This document shows positions 1-13,000 of a stretch of DNA of 64,000 bases, piece after piece; positions within the stretch are counted from its first letter, which is position 1; each line of letters begins with the position of its first letter. The stretch is from Henricia sp. BOLD:AAB3569. Its lineage: Eukaryota > Echinodermata > Asteroidea > Spinulosida > Echinasteridae. Below the pieces are notes generated by a model. The model saw only the letters and a list, made by a program, of their open reading frames with translations. It ran no database searches and was not told the origin of the DNA. The stretch is taken from the NCBI GenBank assembly GCA_037783545.1, contig JBBELK010000308.1:2790001-2854000 (forward strand), read 5' to 3'. Both the position numbers and the translations under genes were made by a program.

Positions 1-56
1 CAGGACAACTCGCACCTGGGACAACTCCTACCTGGGACAGCTCGTACCCAGCAATT
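1..56. repeat. Minisatellite running off the left edge
   Basis: CCTGGGACAACTCCTA / CCTGGGACAGCTCGTA units of about 16 bp; two to three copies are visible. Confidence 0.55.
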
Positions 57-299
57 GTTGTGCCTTTTTTCTTGGAATAGCAAGCTTTATAGCAAATGAT
101 TTACATTGCTTTAGAATCAAATGGGGGAATTTAATTTCAGAAATGCGATTAATTTTTAACAAAGCCTTTAATTTTTAAAGCCTAAAGCCAAGGCAAGGAA
201 CAATATGCAGGTCTAAAATGTGATTAGCTGGGCAGTAGGCCTTATGTATACGTGTGTGTTTAAAACCAGGGTATATGTTTCGTTCACATTGATCACGGA

Positions 300-600
300 T
301 TTTGGTAAATTTATATATTCGAATCGATATCTTATTCAATTCTATGAGGCACTTCTGTCTGAAATGTTGCATTTCTGAGATCAATAAATGATAAAATTAC
401 TGCGCAACAACAGAGGGAGCTGCGTGCACGCACGAGTGGTTATCTTGTGCACTAAATGCAATTTTTGAAGGAGAAAATTTGATTTTTCTACAGAAAAGCA
501 ACATTTGCGACAAAAGTGCAAGTGGGAAGTATATCGTAGAATTGAATAAGCTATCGAATCCAATATATAAATTTACGTTCAATGTGAACGAAAAAAATAC
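300..600. mobile_element. Inverted-repeat element, relative of 40840-41310 (AMBRA1 intron)
   Basis: CATTTCTGAGATCAATAAATGATAAAAT and GTGCGTGCAC-type sequence match the element near 41 kb. AATTTATATATTCGAATCGA pairs with the inverse near 550-575. I see no exon in 56-1081 around it. Confidence 0.5.
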
Positions 601-1081
601 CAAAACCAGCCATAGGCTTGGATGTGAATAATTTAAAACACTGCCTCAAACCGGTTTTAAACACACTGTTTCAGAACTGGCCAGCCAAGCATAGTGTTTT
701 CCATTGGGAAAGAATTCCGTTTATTCGTCGCCACTTAGGTCTAATGACCACTAAAATGTGTTACTATTTTACCAGGAACTCAATTTAAAAGTAAAAATCA
801 TTCAACAATTTTGTTGAAAATAATTGAGAAGTTGATCGATCATTCATGGCATCAGAACTTGTGTAGAAACCATATGAGACAGGCTGAAAAATGTCTAAGT
901 GTTTCCTCGCAAAATTGTAAATTTTTCTCACTCTCAAATTTGGGTTTTTCCATCAAATCTGCACTTAACGATGCTTGATGAGTCATTTTAAAGAAAAAAA
1001 ATTCTCAACTCTTACAATTTGTATCCATTAATTAAATAAAAAATTTCTGGAGTTTCATTTTTTTAAATTTATTTTTTACAG

Positions 1082-4000
1082 CCATGCTCTCTCCCAGGGA
1101 CTCCGCGTTGCACGTTTCTCATAACCTTCAGCTACGACCATTCACTGGTAGCCTCCTCGCACGGTAACCATACCATCAACATATCGCGCCTGACAACCGG
1201 CGAGCACGTGCAGACCCTGACGGGCCATCCCAGAAGCCCCTGGTGTGTGACCTTTCACCCGTCGTCCAATGAGATTCTTGCTTCTGGATGTTTGGGCGGT
1301 GAGGTTCGAGTCTGGGATTTGCAGGTACAGGTAATTGGGTTTGATTCTAGGAATTAAAAGCACAGGCTCGTCAGCAATGCGCATGCGCCAAATTCATCCC
1401 ACGAAATACGCAGCTCCACAGCAAAGGCACGGAGCTTCGTATTTCATGGCACGAATTAAGCGTGTGCGCATTGCTGACGAGCCTGTCCCTTTAAGGTTGC
1501 GTACTGGTACTTACATGTACCTTGCTTTTCACCTCTTGTGGCCCTAGTTCAAATGTCGTCTGGGTCAGTATGTGGATTAGATTCTCAGTCCCTGTTTGAT
1601 TCCATGGATTTCCTCCATTCATGCGTGTAGGGGTTTTCCGCCCACCCCTAAAACGGAGCATATCTTCGTCGTCTTCTCTTCACAGGTTTCCTCAGGCTTA
1701 TGAGCTACGATGTTGCACAGTCTTTTGAGTAATCTTTTGTTTTTAGTACCAGAAAGAACCGATAATTGAGTAATTTCAAATTATGCTTGTTGTGATAAAA
1801 TTTAAAAAATTAAAAGACGCATGACGGCTCGACATCTAAAACGAGACTGCCAGTGGCAATTTTATATTTTTCAATAATTTTTTTTTTTGTACTTACATTT
1901 TTGGGTTGTCCATATAGTATAAAGTACGTACATACTTTTACTGAATTTGTCTTTCTCCATTCTGTAGGGGAGCAGTGAGGTCTGGCAGTCGGACAATCAT
2001 TCCATGATTGCGTCTCTCTCCTTCCACCCAAGAGACCAGGTCTTGGCCATTGCAACCAGCGATCAAATTCTACTCTGGGACTGGTGCCAACCGGTACCGT
2101 TTGCGTCCGTTGCGATTTCGTCACCGCTGGAAAAAGTCAGGTAACTTTGTGTAACTGGTGTTGTAGTCAGCATTGTTAAGTCTGGGTCCCAAGCCGCTTT
2201 GAGTTGCAAAGTCCGAGTCACAAGTCGCTATTGCAACCAGGGATCGAATTCTATTCTGGGACTGGTGCCAATCGGTACCGTTTGCGTACGTCCGTTTCAA
2301 TTTCGTAGCCGTTGAAAACAAGTCAGGTACCTCTTGTAACCAGTGTTATAGTCATCATTATTGGGTCTGAGTCCCAAGTCACCTTGAGTGTGAGTGTTGG
2401 GTCACCAGTCACCCGTTTTGTAATGATGCGAACACAGGACTTGAGTCGACTCGAATTAAGATTTTTACTGAGTTGACTCGAGTCTCTAACTTTAAATGAC
2501 CCGACTTTGACTTGACTCGAGTCACTGACAGAAATGACTTTGACTTAAACATTTTTAAAAATCTTGACTACCAAAAACGATATTTAATATTTGTTTACAA
2601 GAAACTTATGACTTGGGTCATGTGGGAGACAACTTAAAAATTCATTGGCTGCTAAGAATGCTATTCGTTTTCAAAATGTTTTTACCTGCTAAAATGCCCG
2701 GCTTGCCCCAATGATTAAGTATGAATCTGAACAGCTATGAAGCCAACTGGTGGTCTCGAATCACGGTAGTGCAGTTGTTCCTCACTGATTGGGATTGGCT
2801 ATCACGTGAGCTTAGCAAGCCCTACAGAGGGATAAACCCTTTAATGAGATAACATCCCCTCCCAGAGATCACTTAAGATATTAAGTCAATTTTAGGGCGA
2901 TCTTTACAGGACCGGACCTGTCGAACCTGATGACCCCAGTCCTGAAAAGAAAATCTTTTCTTCAGAATTTGCCAAAATGAGTTGGGGAAATGCTAAATTT
3001 TCAAATTGGATAATTTCTGAGACATTTTCAGAAAAGTCAATTTAAGCTCAATTGGTAGGGCGTCTGCACATTGAGCAGAAGGTCTGCGGTTCGAATCCCG
3101 GTGGAGCCAAGTTGCTTTTCACTGCATCCAGATTTCTCAAACTCACAGACATCTGTCCACATTTGTATCGAGCTCAGTAGAAATTCAGGTCACTGGGCAA
3201 TTAAACAATATGCCTTTGACTCAAATAACCATGGCAAAAACGTCACTCAATCCTGACTTTTAAAATATTTTTTCACAGATTAGTCAGGTTCAGCCCCTTG
3301 GGCCACAACCTCCTGACAGGAATCGCAAACCCACCGGTTGACGAAGAAGAACCAGAATATGAAAACTTGTAAGTTTTTTTTTAGTAAATCATCTGTTAAA
3401 TTATTTGACTGAAATATAATAATCATCATGTCTTAAAGTCAGATTACATGATTGGAAGACTTTTATAAACAGGAACAACAGCATCACATAACTAAAGAAT
3501 AATGTAGATAAACTGCCTTGTAGAAATTTCAGCCACATAGATGCAGTAATACTTCAGAAAACCTTCAAATCCATACATGGTTTTTGTGTTGAATGACGGG
3601 TAAACAAAATTTGCAGACAATTTAAGAAAGAAAAAAACCTTCATTTGGCAATTTCTCCCACAAAGGTACCATTTTACACAGGACAAAATCATGTGGTGTT
3701 TGTTACCATTGCTATCAACACTTTCAGTTGTTTTTTTTATCTTGTCAACTCACAAAGTAAACTTTCATGTCACTGCAAATGATGTATTGGGGCTTTAAGA
3801 GTGGGGAACAAGTTTTGATGTTAAATGTTCCGTATTCTCACTTATGTAATTTTTCAGAGACCTGCAGCATGAAGCCTATCAGAGTACAAGCCGACCGCGC
3901 CACGGTGTCCCAGAGCATCTAAGTCCATACCCGAGACCCGCACGCAACGAGCCTGCCCCTCAAGGGTCTTACGCCACCGGGCTACCCTCAACTGGCCCTT

Positions 4001-7000
4001 CGACATCTCAAGAACCAGCCAGATCACTGTCTCCAGGCCAGAGGGAGACACTAGAAGAGGCAAGGGAATATGCTGCCGCTATGACGTTAAGCGCTCTCGG
4101 ATTGCGAAGGGTCAACCCTAGCAGAAGCTCTTCGCGACATTTTCAAGAGAGCACTTGGCAAACGGGTGGCCGTGGTGTCTCAAATGAGCAGTCAAGGACT
4201 TCTGAAAACCTCTTTTGGAGAGGTACAAGGGAGCAAAGTGGAACTGGAAGTAATCTGAGGGCCCAAACTGACCCTATCGAGCAGGGTGACGAAAATGGAG
4301 ATTTTGGTGGCAGAAGTGGGATGAGCTTGCGGGATCACAACAGAAGCATTGAAGAGACTAGAAATGCAACTAGAATTATTAATAACACGGAAAGTAATGA
4401 GGATTGGACAAACAATACCTCAACAGAGAATCCCACACCAGATTACGTGAATACAAATGTCACAAATGGCGAAGAAGTCAGAATGGCGAGGACGTCGGTG
4501 AACAGTTTTCAAGTTCAAACCGGAAATGAAGGAGCTCCTCACATAGCACGGATACAGCAGCTACCGATTATTAGGACTCGAGAGGTACCGAACAATTCGT
4601 CTATAGTAACCATTTCAAATGGTGCATCCGCAGAAAGTGGTCACGAAGTCTCGGCTCTCGGAGGCGAAGTGAGGCTGCTTGACTTGGCTTCGAGTTCGAA
4701 TGCACCCACCGCAAGCTCAGCTCAAGAATCGCTACCAAGTCTCAATCTAACAAATTCTCAAAATCAGGACTGTCATTCGCCGGAAGCAAAACGTCACTGC
4801 CCGGACTTGAGTACCAAACTCAAAGTCCCGAACCAACAGAATACCACCCAGTCCCACTTGGATCCATCAACTTCCAGAGCAGCTGAAAATTTAGCCGAGA
4901 ATTTATCCCAAAATGGGCACGGCGCTCGCCAAAGGTTATCTTTCTCAGATGCAGTCGTTTCTAGTGCACTGCAAGAGGTGGGCCCCTCAACAAGTGGGCT
5001 TGTAATACCAGTTAGTGAAACGACTCCAACAAATCCCGACACTAGTCTAGAAAATCAAGAATCAAGGCCACAAAGTACAAATTCTTGCCAAAAAAGATCC
5101 CAAATTCCCACAACACAACCAGCCACTGCGGAAAGTTCTTCTACAGATCCTGAGCTTCAAATGCAACCGGCGTTGCAATCAGAAACTCTCGCCCAGCAAA
5201 GTGCAGAAGTCAGGCACCGGGTCTTCGGTACCGAATCGGATCAACCTCGTGCTTTTACAGCGCACTTGGGGACAATACCTCACACGGCTCCACCTCCAAA
5301 CAATGCCTCAAGGTTAAACAATGACTCTGCACAAATCAGGCGTGGCACTTCCCAACATATGAGTAGTCCTTCACGGTCACCGAATAACCCCTCGCGATTG
5401 GTCAACAACACCCCTTCTCAAGCTTCAGACAATGCCTTGAGCACTTCTGAGACAAATAGAGCCTTCGACTCGCATGAAGTTCCGCCATCAAACCTTAACA
5501 GTTCTCCCCCGGCCGCCGTTCCCTTCCTCCACCCACGCACAAACCGCACAAGTCCTAGTTCCCCAAACACAGCATCTAGATCCCCCGAATTTGCATCATA
5601 TGCCGGTTCGCAAAGGGGTGCAGAATCATTGCATTTTAGTCAAGTTTCCTCCGAAGGGAGCTCCAACAACCCTTTAGATCTGTCCAAAAGGACCAATCGT
5701 TCAAGCCAAGGACATTCTCCTGATGAAAATCGGGGTTCACAAGGGAATAGCTCCTCGCAACATAATCCTGATGAATTTCGGAATCGTGAAAGGAATAGCA
5801 CCGTGCCACACTTGGCTTCAGTAAGGCCGGACAATACTAACACTTCTTTGCCCTCTGTAAGTTCCCCCGAGTTTCAAGAGGGCGCTTCTCTTACTCTAAC
5901 CGCAAATCAATCATCCCTGGTCCAACATACCAGTAATACAACACCACACGAACCCCAGACCAGGTCCGAACATCGGACCACTGTTTCTCAAGGAATGGAC
6001 CTCACCATTCCGAGTACAAATCGAGGATCCTGGCTTCGTCGTCCTTCGACACAAAACGCAACTACACCACGCGCAAACACTCCCTTGTATCCTGGCCACA
6101 TTCCCGACACCACCACCGGACCGGTCTCGGGTTCACACTCCACAGTGCAACCTACAAACCCTTTTCCTACGTCAGATGCCGCTGCAAGGTACCGCAGGTA
6201 CAATCTTTGGCGGAGTCCTGGCTTGCATCGTCAGCGATCTAGCGGTTTGGGTCAAAACTCCCAGGAGGGTGAATCTGCATCTGGGGATAATCCGGATGAG
6301 GAAAATCGTGGTGAGTTTAAGTTTATTCCACTTAAAGACCCTGTAGATGATCCGTTTTTGAGCGATTCTGCGAATAAAACCATTACAAATCAAAAGAAAA
6401 ACATCAACAAACTCATCCGAAGAAATTTCAGCTTTGTCAAATGTACCACGTTTAAAAAAAACATGAAAATCCATATGCGTTTTCCTGGTCTTGGCGGGGT
6501 GTTTAAAATAATTGTTTTAAGTGGATCGGGTACTATGTGGCTTGCATCATGCACTCTGTGGCGCACATCATAAACTGTGTGTGCGCGCGATCCATAAAAA
6601 TGCATCGCGTTGGAACACGCACACGTAGTACACAGCGCCCATGCATTTTGGACCGCGTAGATGCGAGCCAAAAATAAGTAAATCGTTTGCAAACGATCTA
6701 AATAATTTCATCTTTACGTATTATTTTCTGGTAAAATTATATCATTTTGAGCGGAAACCTTTCATTGGGTAGTTGCTATTAATTCAATCTTTACTTTCAG
6801 AACTTTTCCCCTGTAAACTCGTCGATTACTTTTTGGGGTCATTGCAAATGATCCACTGGGCCTTTAAAGACTGTATATGGGATTTGTAAAATTCCACAAT
6901 TGTAATCAACCATGTTACTGCAGAAACTTTACTCAATTAGAATATAGAAGTAGATCCAACTTTGCAATGATTCCGCCTGAAAAACAACAATTGAAGAAAT

Positions 7001-10000
7001 TCTTTACAGGGACCCTCATGTCAACAAAACTCTGCCCCTGATCATTGTACAATGTATCATGGCTTAATTTTCTATGCAGTATGGCCAAGGGAACCAGCTA
7101 AAGTAGGACGATGGCTTCGCACAATTTCTTGAAAGCGTAGACACGGTTTTTCATTGTTTTCTCTGAATGTAGATGACGCACTGAGCTGACTTTTACACAG
7201 GATTTTATCATGCACATATGGAGAAAACGGCATTTCAAACCGTGTCAAATTTCTTAAATTCCAAGCCAATTCTGTTTCTGTATCTTAGGTGGAGTAGTGT
7301 ACGGTGCGCGTAGGGTGGCCCCTCTACACACGCGCAGGCACCTACACATTGCGCTACTCAACCAGCCCTCACGGCAGCTGACCGAAATGGAGAGAATGGA
7401 CATGGCTGCCCGGGTACAACGGCGTATGCTCAGGCAGTCGCGCCAGGGGCCTCTACGGGCACAACTTGGGTAAGGCCATCCTAACAGGTTGTCCTAAAAA
7501 TGCAAATTACTCAGTAATACCTGGGGATTTTGTACATCGGCAACCACTATCCATTACATTACCATATATCCTTTTTCTTATGACACCAAGAAATCCAGGC
7601 TGCGTTTGAGCGTACCGTTCTCGTTACTCCGGAGTAATGCATCGCACTGCAATCGGGTCACATCGTGTGAACGGCACACCTGCAGTCCGCATAGATGAAT
7701 GGCCATCAGTCAAGATGGCTGTCTATTGCCATGACTGCACAAAAAAAATGCTGTTTCACTGCTCACAAGAAACTGAAGAAAATACAGTCATGCAAAATCA
7801 ATAGTCCCATCTAAACAAACCTTAGTGAGTTGTTGCTTCAATTATCGAGTTGACACGTTGAGCAAAATCACCCAAATTCCCACCCATATTCTGCCATCTT
7901 CGTACAAATCACACGACACTAGTCAGGAGTAAGAGCACACTCCCCTTTTGTCGTGGAGTAGCGAGAGCACACTCTCACTGACCCGAGTGTCGTTAATCTT
8001 GCCGTTCGAGCGTGTGTAGGAGTATACTCGTGTTAACACGATGCACGCCCGAACACAGCCCCAGAGTACCTTCATGGATGTACTGAGCACCAATGGTTCA
8101 AAGTGACCAAATTATGGATAGGTTATCATTACTGAATGTTACATCTCTCAGCCTCCTTGATCTTTTGGTTAGAGTAATTTATTGTGTGATTTTCTTCAGT
8201 CGACTGTCTGCACAGTTATCCAGCTACCATCACCCAAGGAACAGCATCTTTGACGAGACTTATCAACCACCTCCCCCCATGATACATGCGACCATCAACA
8301 GAGCTATTGCCAGTTAGTCAATTGTTCATTATTTTCTATTTTTCAGTAATAATAATAATTTCTTGTATAGCACACACGTGATATAGCACACACGTGATAT
8401 AGCACACACGTGATATAGCACACATGATATAGCGCACATGATATAGCGCACATGATATAGCACACATATGACACATGTGATATACACATGATATAGCACA
8501 CATGATTCTTGTATAGCACACACCCTGCAGGATACTCCTAGCACTGTTTTTATTACCGCTGCCATCAAGAAATCACCAGAACCATTTTTCTTCAACTAGT
8601 TGCAACCTGGCCAAGGAGCATAACACTATCAGCACTTAGATTGTGGCATTCCCCATAACAGCTTCCCAAATATCGCTCGAGTTGGCAATTGAGATTAAGT
8701 GTCTTGCCCATGGGCACAAACATGTTGGGTCTAGTGAGACCCGAACCCAGTTTAAATTATCTGAAACTTCAGTGAGTATTAAAGCCCCATGGTTTAAACA
8801 AAATAGATTCAGTTAGTTCAACAGTCAAGTTGGTACATTGGTTGAGTTTCAATATGGTTTGGGTCACGTTGGCAAATGTTACTGTAAACCCACAACCTTT
8901 TACTGCCCCCCCCCCTTCCATGTTTTGTGTCAAGTTCTACCTTTTTTGGCTCTATTTCAGGTGCTTTTGCAGGCCGTGGGGAAACAGCAGTTGCTAACAA
9001 CATCGGGAACACGACCTACAGATTACAATGGTGGGACTTCTCTGAGTTTGAATTACCAGATATTAGCGATGGTAAATAATTTGTATTTTAGAATTTTTCA
9101 AAACAAAAAATTGCTGTGTAAATAAAGCTTCACACAAAATCACATTTGAACCCTTGACCTCGTAGTAAACGGCAACTGGCCAAGATACTTCTGACACACC
9201 GGGCAGATGCCCTACCAGCTGAGCTATGAGGCACAGTGGTATACTCCCTCAGGTTTTCCCCCCAAGTCCTCTGACACAACGGGCAGATGCCCTACCAGCT
9301 GAGCTATGAGGCGCAGTAATATACTTCTTCAGGTTTTCCCCCAAGACCTCCGACACACCAGGCAGATGCCCTACCAGCTGAGCTATGAGGCGCAGTAGTA
9401 TACTTCCTCAGGTTTTCCCCCAAGACCTCCGACACACCAGGCAGATGCCCTACCAGCTGAGCTATGAGGCACAGTGGTATACTCCTTCAGGTCTCCCCCA
9501 AGACCTCCGACACACCAGGCAGATGCCCTACCAGCTGAGCTATGAGGCGCAGTAGTATACTTCCTCAGGTTTTCCCCCAAGACCTCCGACACACCAGGCA
9601 GATGCCCTACCAGCTGAGCTATGAGGCACAGTGGTATACTCCTTCAGGTCTCCCCCAAGACCTCCGACACACCAGGCAGATGCCTTACCAGCTGAGCTAT
9701 GAGGCTCAGTGGCATACTCCCTTAGGTCTCCCCCAAGACCTCCGACACACCGGGCAGATGTCCTACCAGCTGAGCTATGAGGCGCAGTAGTATACTCCCT
9801 CAGGTTTTCCCCCAAGTCCTTTGACATTTCAGGCAGATGCTCTGCCATCTGAGCTATGAGGCACAGTGGTATACTCCTTCAGAAAGGTAAAAAGCACATG
9901 TCCTATTAAAGTAAAATTCTTGAATTTTGCTCTTATTTCCAACCCGCAGCGGATCACAACGTGGTCGTTCCACACTGTAAGCTTCACAATGACGCAAGTT

Positions 10001-13000
10001 GCGACGTGTCCCAAGATGGCCGCCTCCTTGCGGCTTTCGTTCCAAGCCCGCTAGGTTTTCCCGATGACGGCGTTCTGGCAATCCACTCTCTCATGCCTCA
10101 CAACTTCGGCGATGTGCTCTATACAAAGAGTTTTGGTAAGTAAACTCAACTAATCCTGAAAGTAAATATTTTGACAGTACAGTGGAATTCTGATGCACTC
10201 GAATCTCGATAATAAGAGCACTGTTAATACAATATTCTGCTTATAACAAGGACAATGTTAGGTCCCAATCCTTTTTTTCTCCATTGTTTTTATTCCTGAT
10301 AATACAAGGTTCCTGTTATAACAAGGTAATCTGCAAAGTCCCAAGGACCTTTTTAAACGAGTTTTGACTATATCTTTTGTAGCTTGTGATAAAATGGTAA
10401 TTGGCAAGCCTGAAAAAACAAAAAAAACGACTAAAGTTAATGATAATATACATGATTGGTAAACTGTTACAAATAGTTTTATCCCCCTATGTGATTGAAG
10501 ATATGCATGATTAAACCCAACCTGAGCAAAAACCAGCTCCGTACTTCGTCTAACTTTTGAGAAAACAGTCAAAGAAGGGTTTGCAGTCATTTCGCCCTAA
10601 AACCACTTCGCCCTGAACCATTTCGCCCTAAACCACGGCCTGTGGCACGAAGTGGTTTTGGGGCGAAGTGGCATTTTGGCGATGTAGTGTTTGGACGAAG
10701 TAATTTAGAGCGAAATGGCACTCAGGCGAAGTGGTTCTGGGGCGAATTGAATTTTCGTCTTATGAGACAAAAACTGATTGTTTTACTCATTTCTCAAAGA
10801 CTATAGCACTTCAGACAAAACCATTTCAGGGGACGTTTTCTACGGTCATCATGTTTATATTGTGTAAGTTTGGCGTAAATCTGTGAACATTTCTGATTTT
10901 CGAGATTACCAATGATGTATACTGCCTTTAAATCCGGTTTTGGTGTACCTCAAGAGAATCGGCTCAAATGTTAAAGTTTAACAGTTTTGAGTAAACATGG
11001 TAAAATCCATTGTTCTGGTGCTTTAATAGATAGACACTTTCATGTACAATTGCTTTAAGTTAACTTGATCAAGGGGCTGTCAAAATTTTCACGGAACTAC
11101 AAAGCATAGAAAGGGTCGAGGGCCGGTGCATGTACAACTTTGCATGCATTGTAGAATGTTGACATTTCACGGTAGTGACAACAAATGTTAATAAGTAGTA
11201 TTTCGGGGGGAGGGAGGGGGGGAGAGGGGAGTCTTGAAAAATACTACACTCTAAAACTGAGAAAATTGACAACTTTGGACGGCCCCATATGGATTTTTTT
11301 TTGTAGCTCAGTGATTTAACAGAAATTGTCATTTTTCTTTCTTTCAGGCCCCAATGCTATCACGGTCAACATCTCTCCATTGGGAAGTTTTGTCGTCGTG
11401 GGTCTAGCTTCTCGAAAACTGCATCTACACATGGCTTGGAAACAGGTAAGGCCCACAGCATACAGGGGCATTCTGTTCCATTAAATTTGTCATTCTGCAT
11501 CCCTCTTATTAATTAAAAAAACTGTGGAGAAAATAAAAACATCGCCGTAAATTTCTGTAGGAAGGGATAGTCATAAAGAACTAAAACTAATCCAATTTCG
11601 GGAAAAATGGTTTCTTTTCAGATTACATCAAAATGACTTATGTGTGCGTTCGCTAAGCATAACAGCCGCTTAATTTCAAAGCTTTGCATGTATTTCTTCA
11701 GGGGATTGTAACGCGCTTAGCAGAATGGAAATACCCTAAGATCTCGGGATGAAAGTATTACGGCAATTTATTTTTTAATTTTAAAAATTTTCTCCAGCTA
11801 ATTGGCATGGTCTTCAAGCTTCACAAGGAAGGCGCAGCGGAAGACTCGCTGTTGTACGTGTGCGACGTGGAACACGCATGCAGCGACATCGAACGGCGCC
11901 ACCACGTCAGTGTCAACACAGTCAAGTGGATCCCGCGGCCTGGAGGGGGCCTGGTCTATGGCACCAACAGGGGGCACCTCAGGATCTGTTCGCCAGCGTA
12001 AGTTGAACAATGCTAGCGCACATTTGCTGTACGCCTCTTAAAAGCCCCCATTATAGTGAGTGAGTGAGTGAGTTAGGGGTTTAACGCCATGTCGGCATCA
12101 ATGCTTCATATTAATCAAAGATAATTAAATAGAAAATATATATATGAACTTGGGATCAGTTGTTAAGAAAATAAGTGATATATTCAACAAGATTGAAGAA
12201 ACATTAGAAAGTACAGTAACATGAGTGGGTTTTATTTCAGGGAAATCAACCCTGGAGCAGAGTAATATATTGTCTCGCCTGGGCGAGCAAACCCCAGGAT
12301 GAGTCCCTAATGAGTCTATCATGTCTAGAGCTAGTAGGATAGCCTTGAGTTCGGCAGTGTGGATTGAAGCATGATTTGGTAGGCGAACACTCCATGTGTA
12401 CTTCCCACTGACGGCAGCAGAGGAGACTTTCTCATCATCTTTTGAACCGTCAGTGAAGATTGATGTATGGTCTGGGAACAAAGTACAGAGCTCAAAAAAT
12501 TAATTTTGAAAGACGGACGGAGAGGTTTCCGTCTTTTTGTATTTGGATATATGTAAAAAGACCTGTGGAGAATAGGATTCCCAAGGTGGGGGGACATCTA
12601 CATGGTTAGTTGTTATGTTCTGCAAGTTAAGTTTGGATGCTTGTATGTGGGGCCGAAGTCGGAGGCCGAGTGGTTTGATGACCTTTGGTTTAGCAGTATA
12701 TATGTGTTCATATTTGGGATGAAAGACACATTGGTAGGCAGGGTTTGATGGGTTGGCTGCTAATTTGATGATATATTGTAAAGAAAGTTTGATGCGTCGT
12801 AACTCAAGAGGAGGTTCATCTGCCGTGATGTAAAGGCTTTCGATGGGTGACGTTCTGAAAGCACCAAAAGCCAGACGTAAGCCTTGATGATGGATCGTGT
12901 TTAGTTGTTTTGCACCCTGTTTACACTTGATCCCGAGCTCGGGATCGAACACCGAGCTCGGGATCAGCCCCGGATCACAAATAGGTGTAAATGCTCTCGG

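Noticed and set aside
3035-3110. Candidate tRNA gene in an AMBRA1 intron
   Set aside because: Good D, anticodon and B-box segments, but no acceptor stem pairing.
6311-6573. Extension of the giant AMBRA1 exon to a stop at 6573
   Set aside because: A strong donor (GTGAGT at 6311) joins in phase to 7289, which restores conserved AMBRA1 sequence; the extension is intron.
8329-8595. Minus-strand frame rich in Cys, Ala, Ile, Tyr and His
   Set aside because: Translation of a GATATAGCACACA microsatellite.
9180-9870. CRISPR-like direct repeat array
   Set aside because: Units repeat over their whole length without unique spacers, and the genome is eukaryotic.
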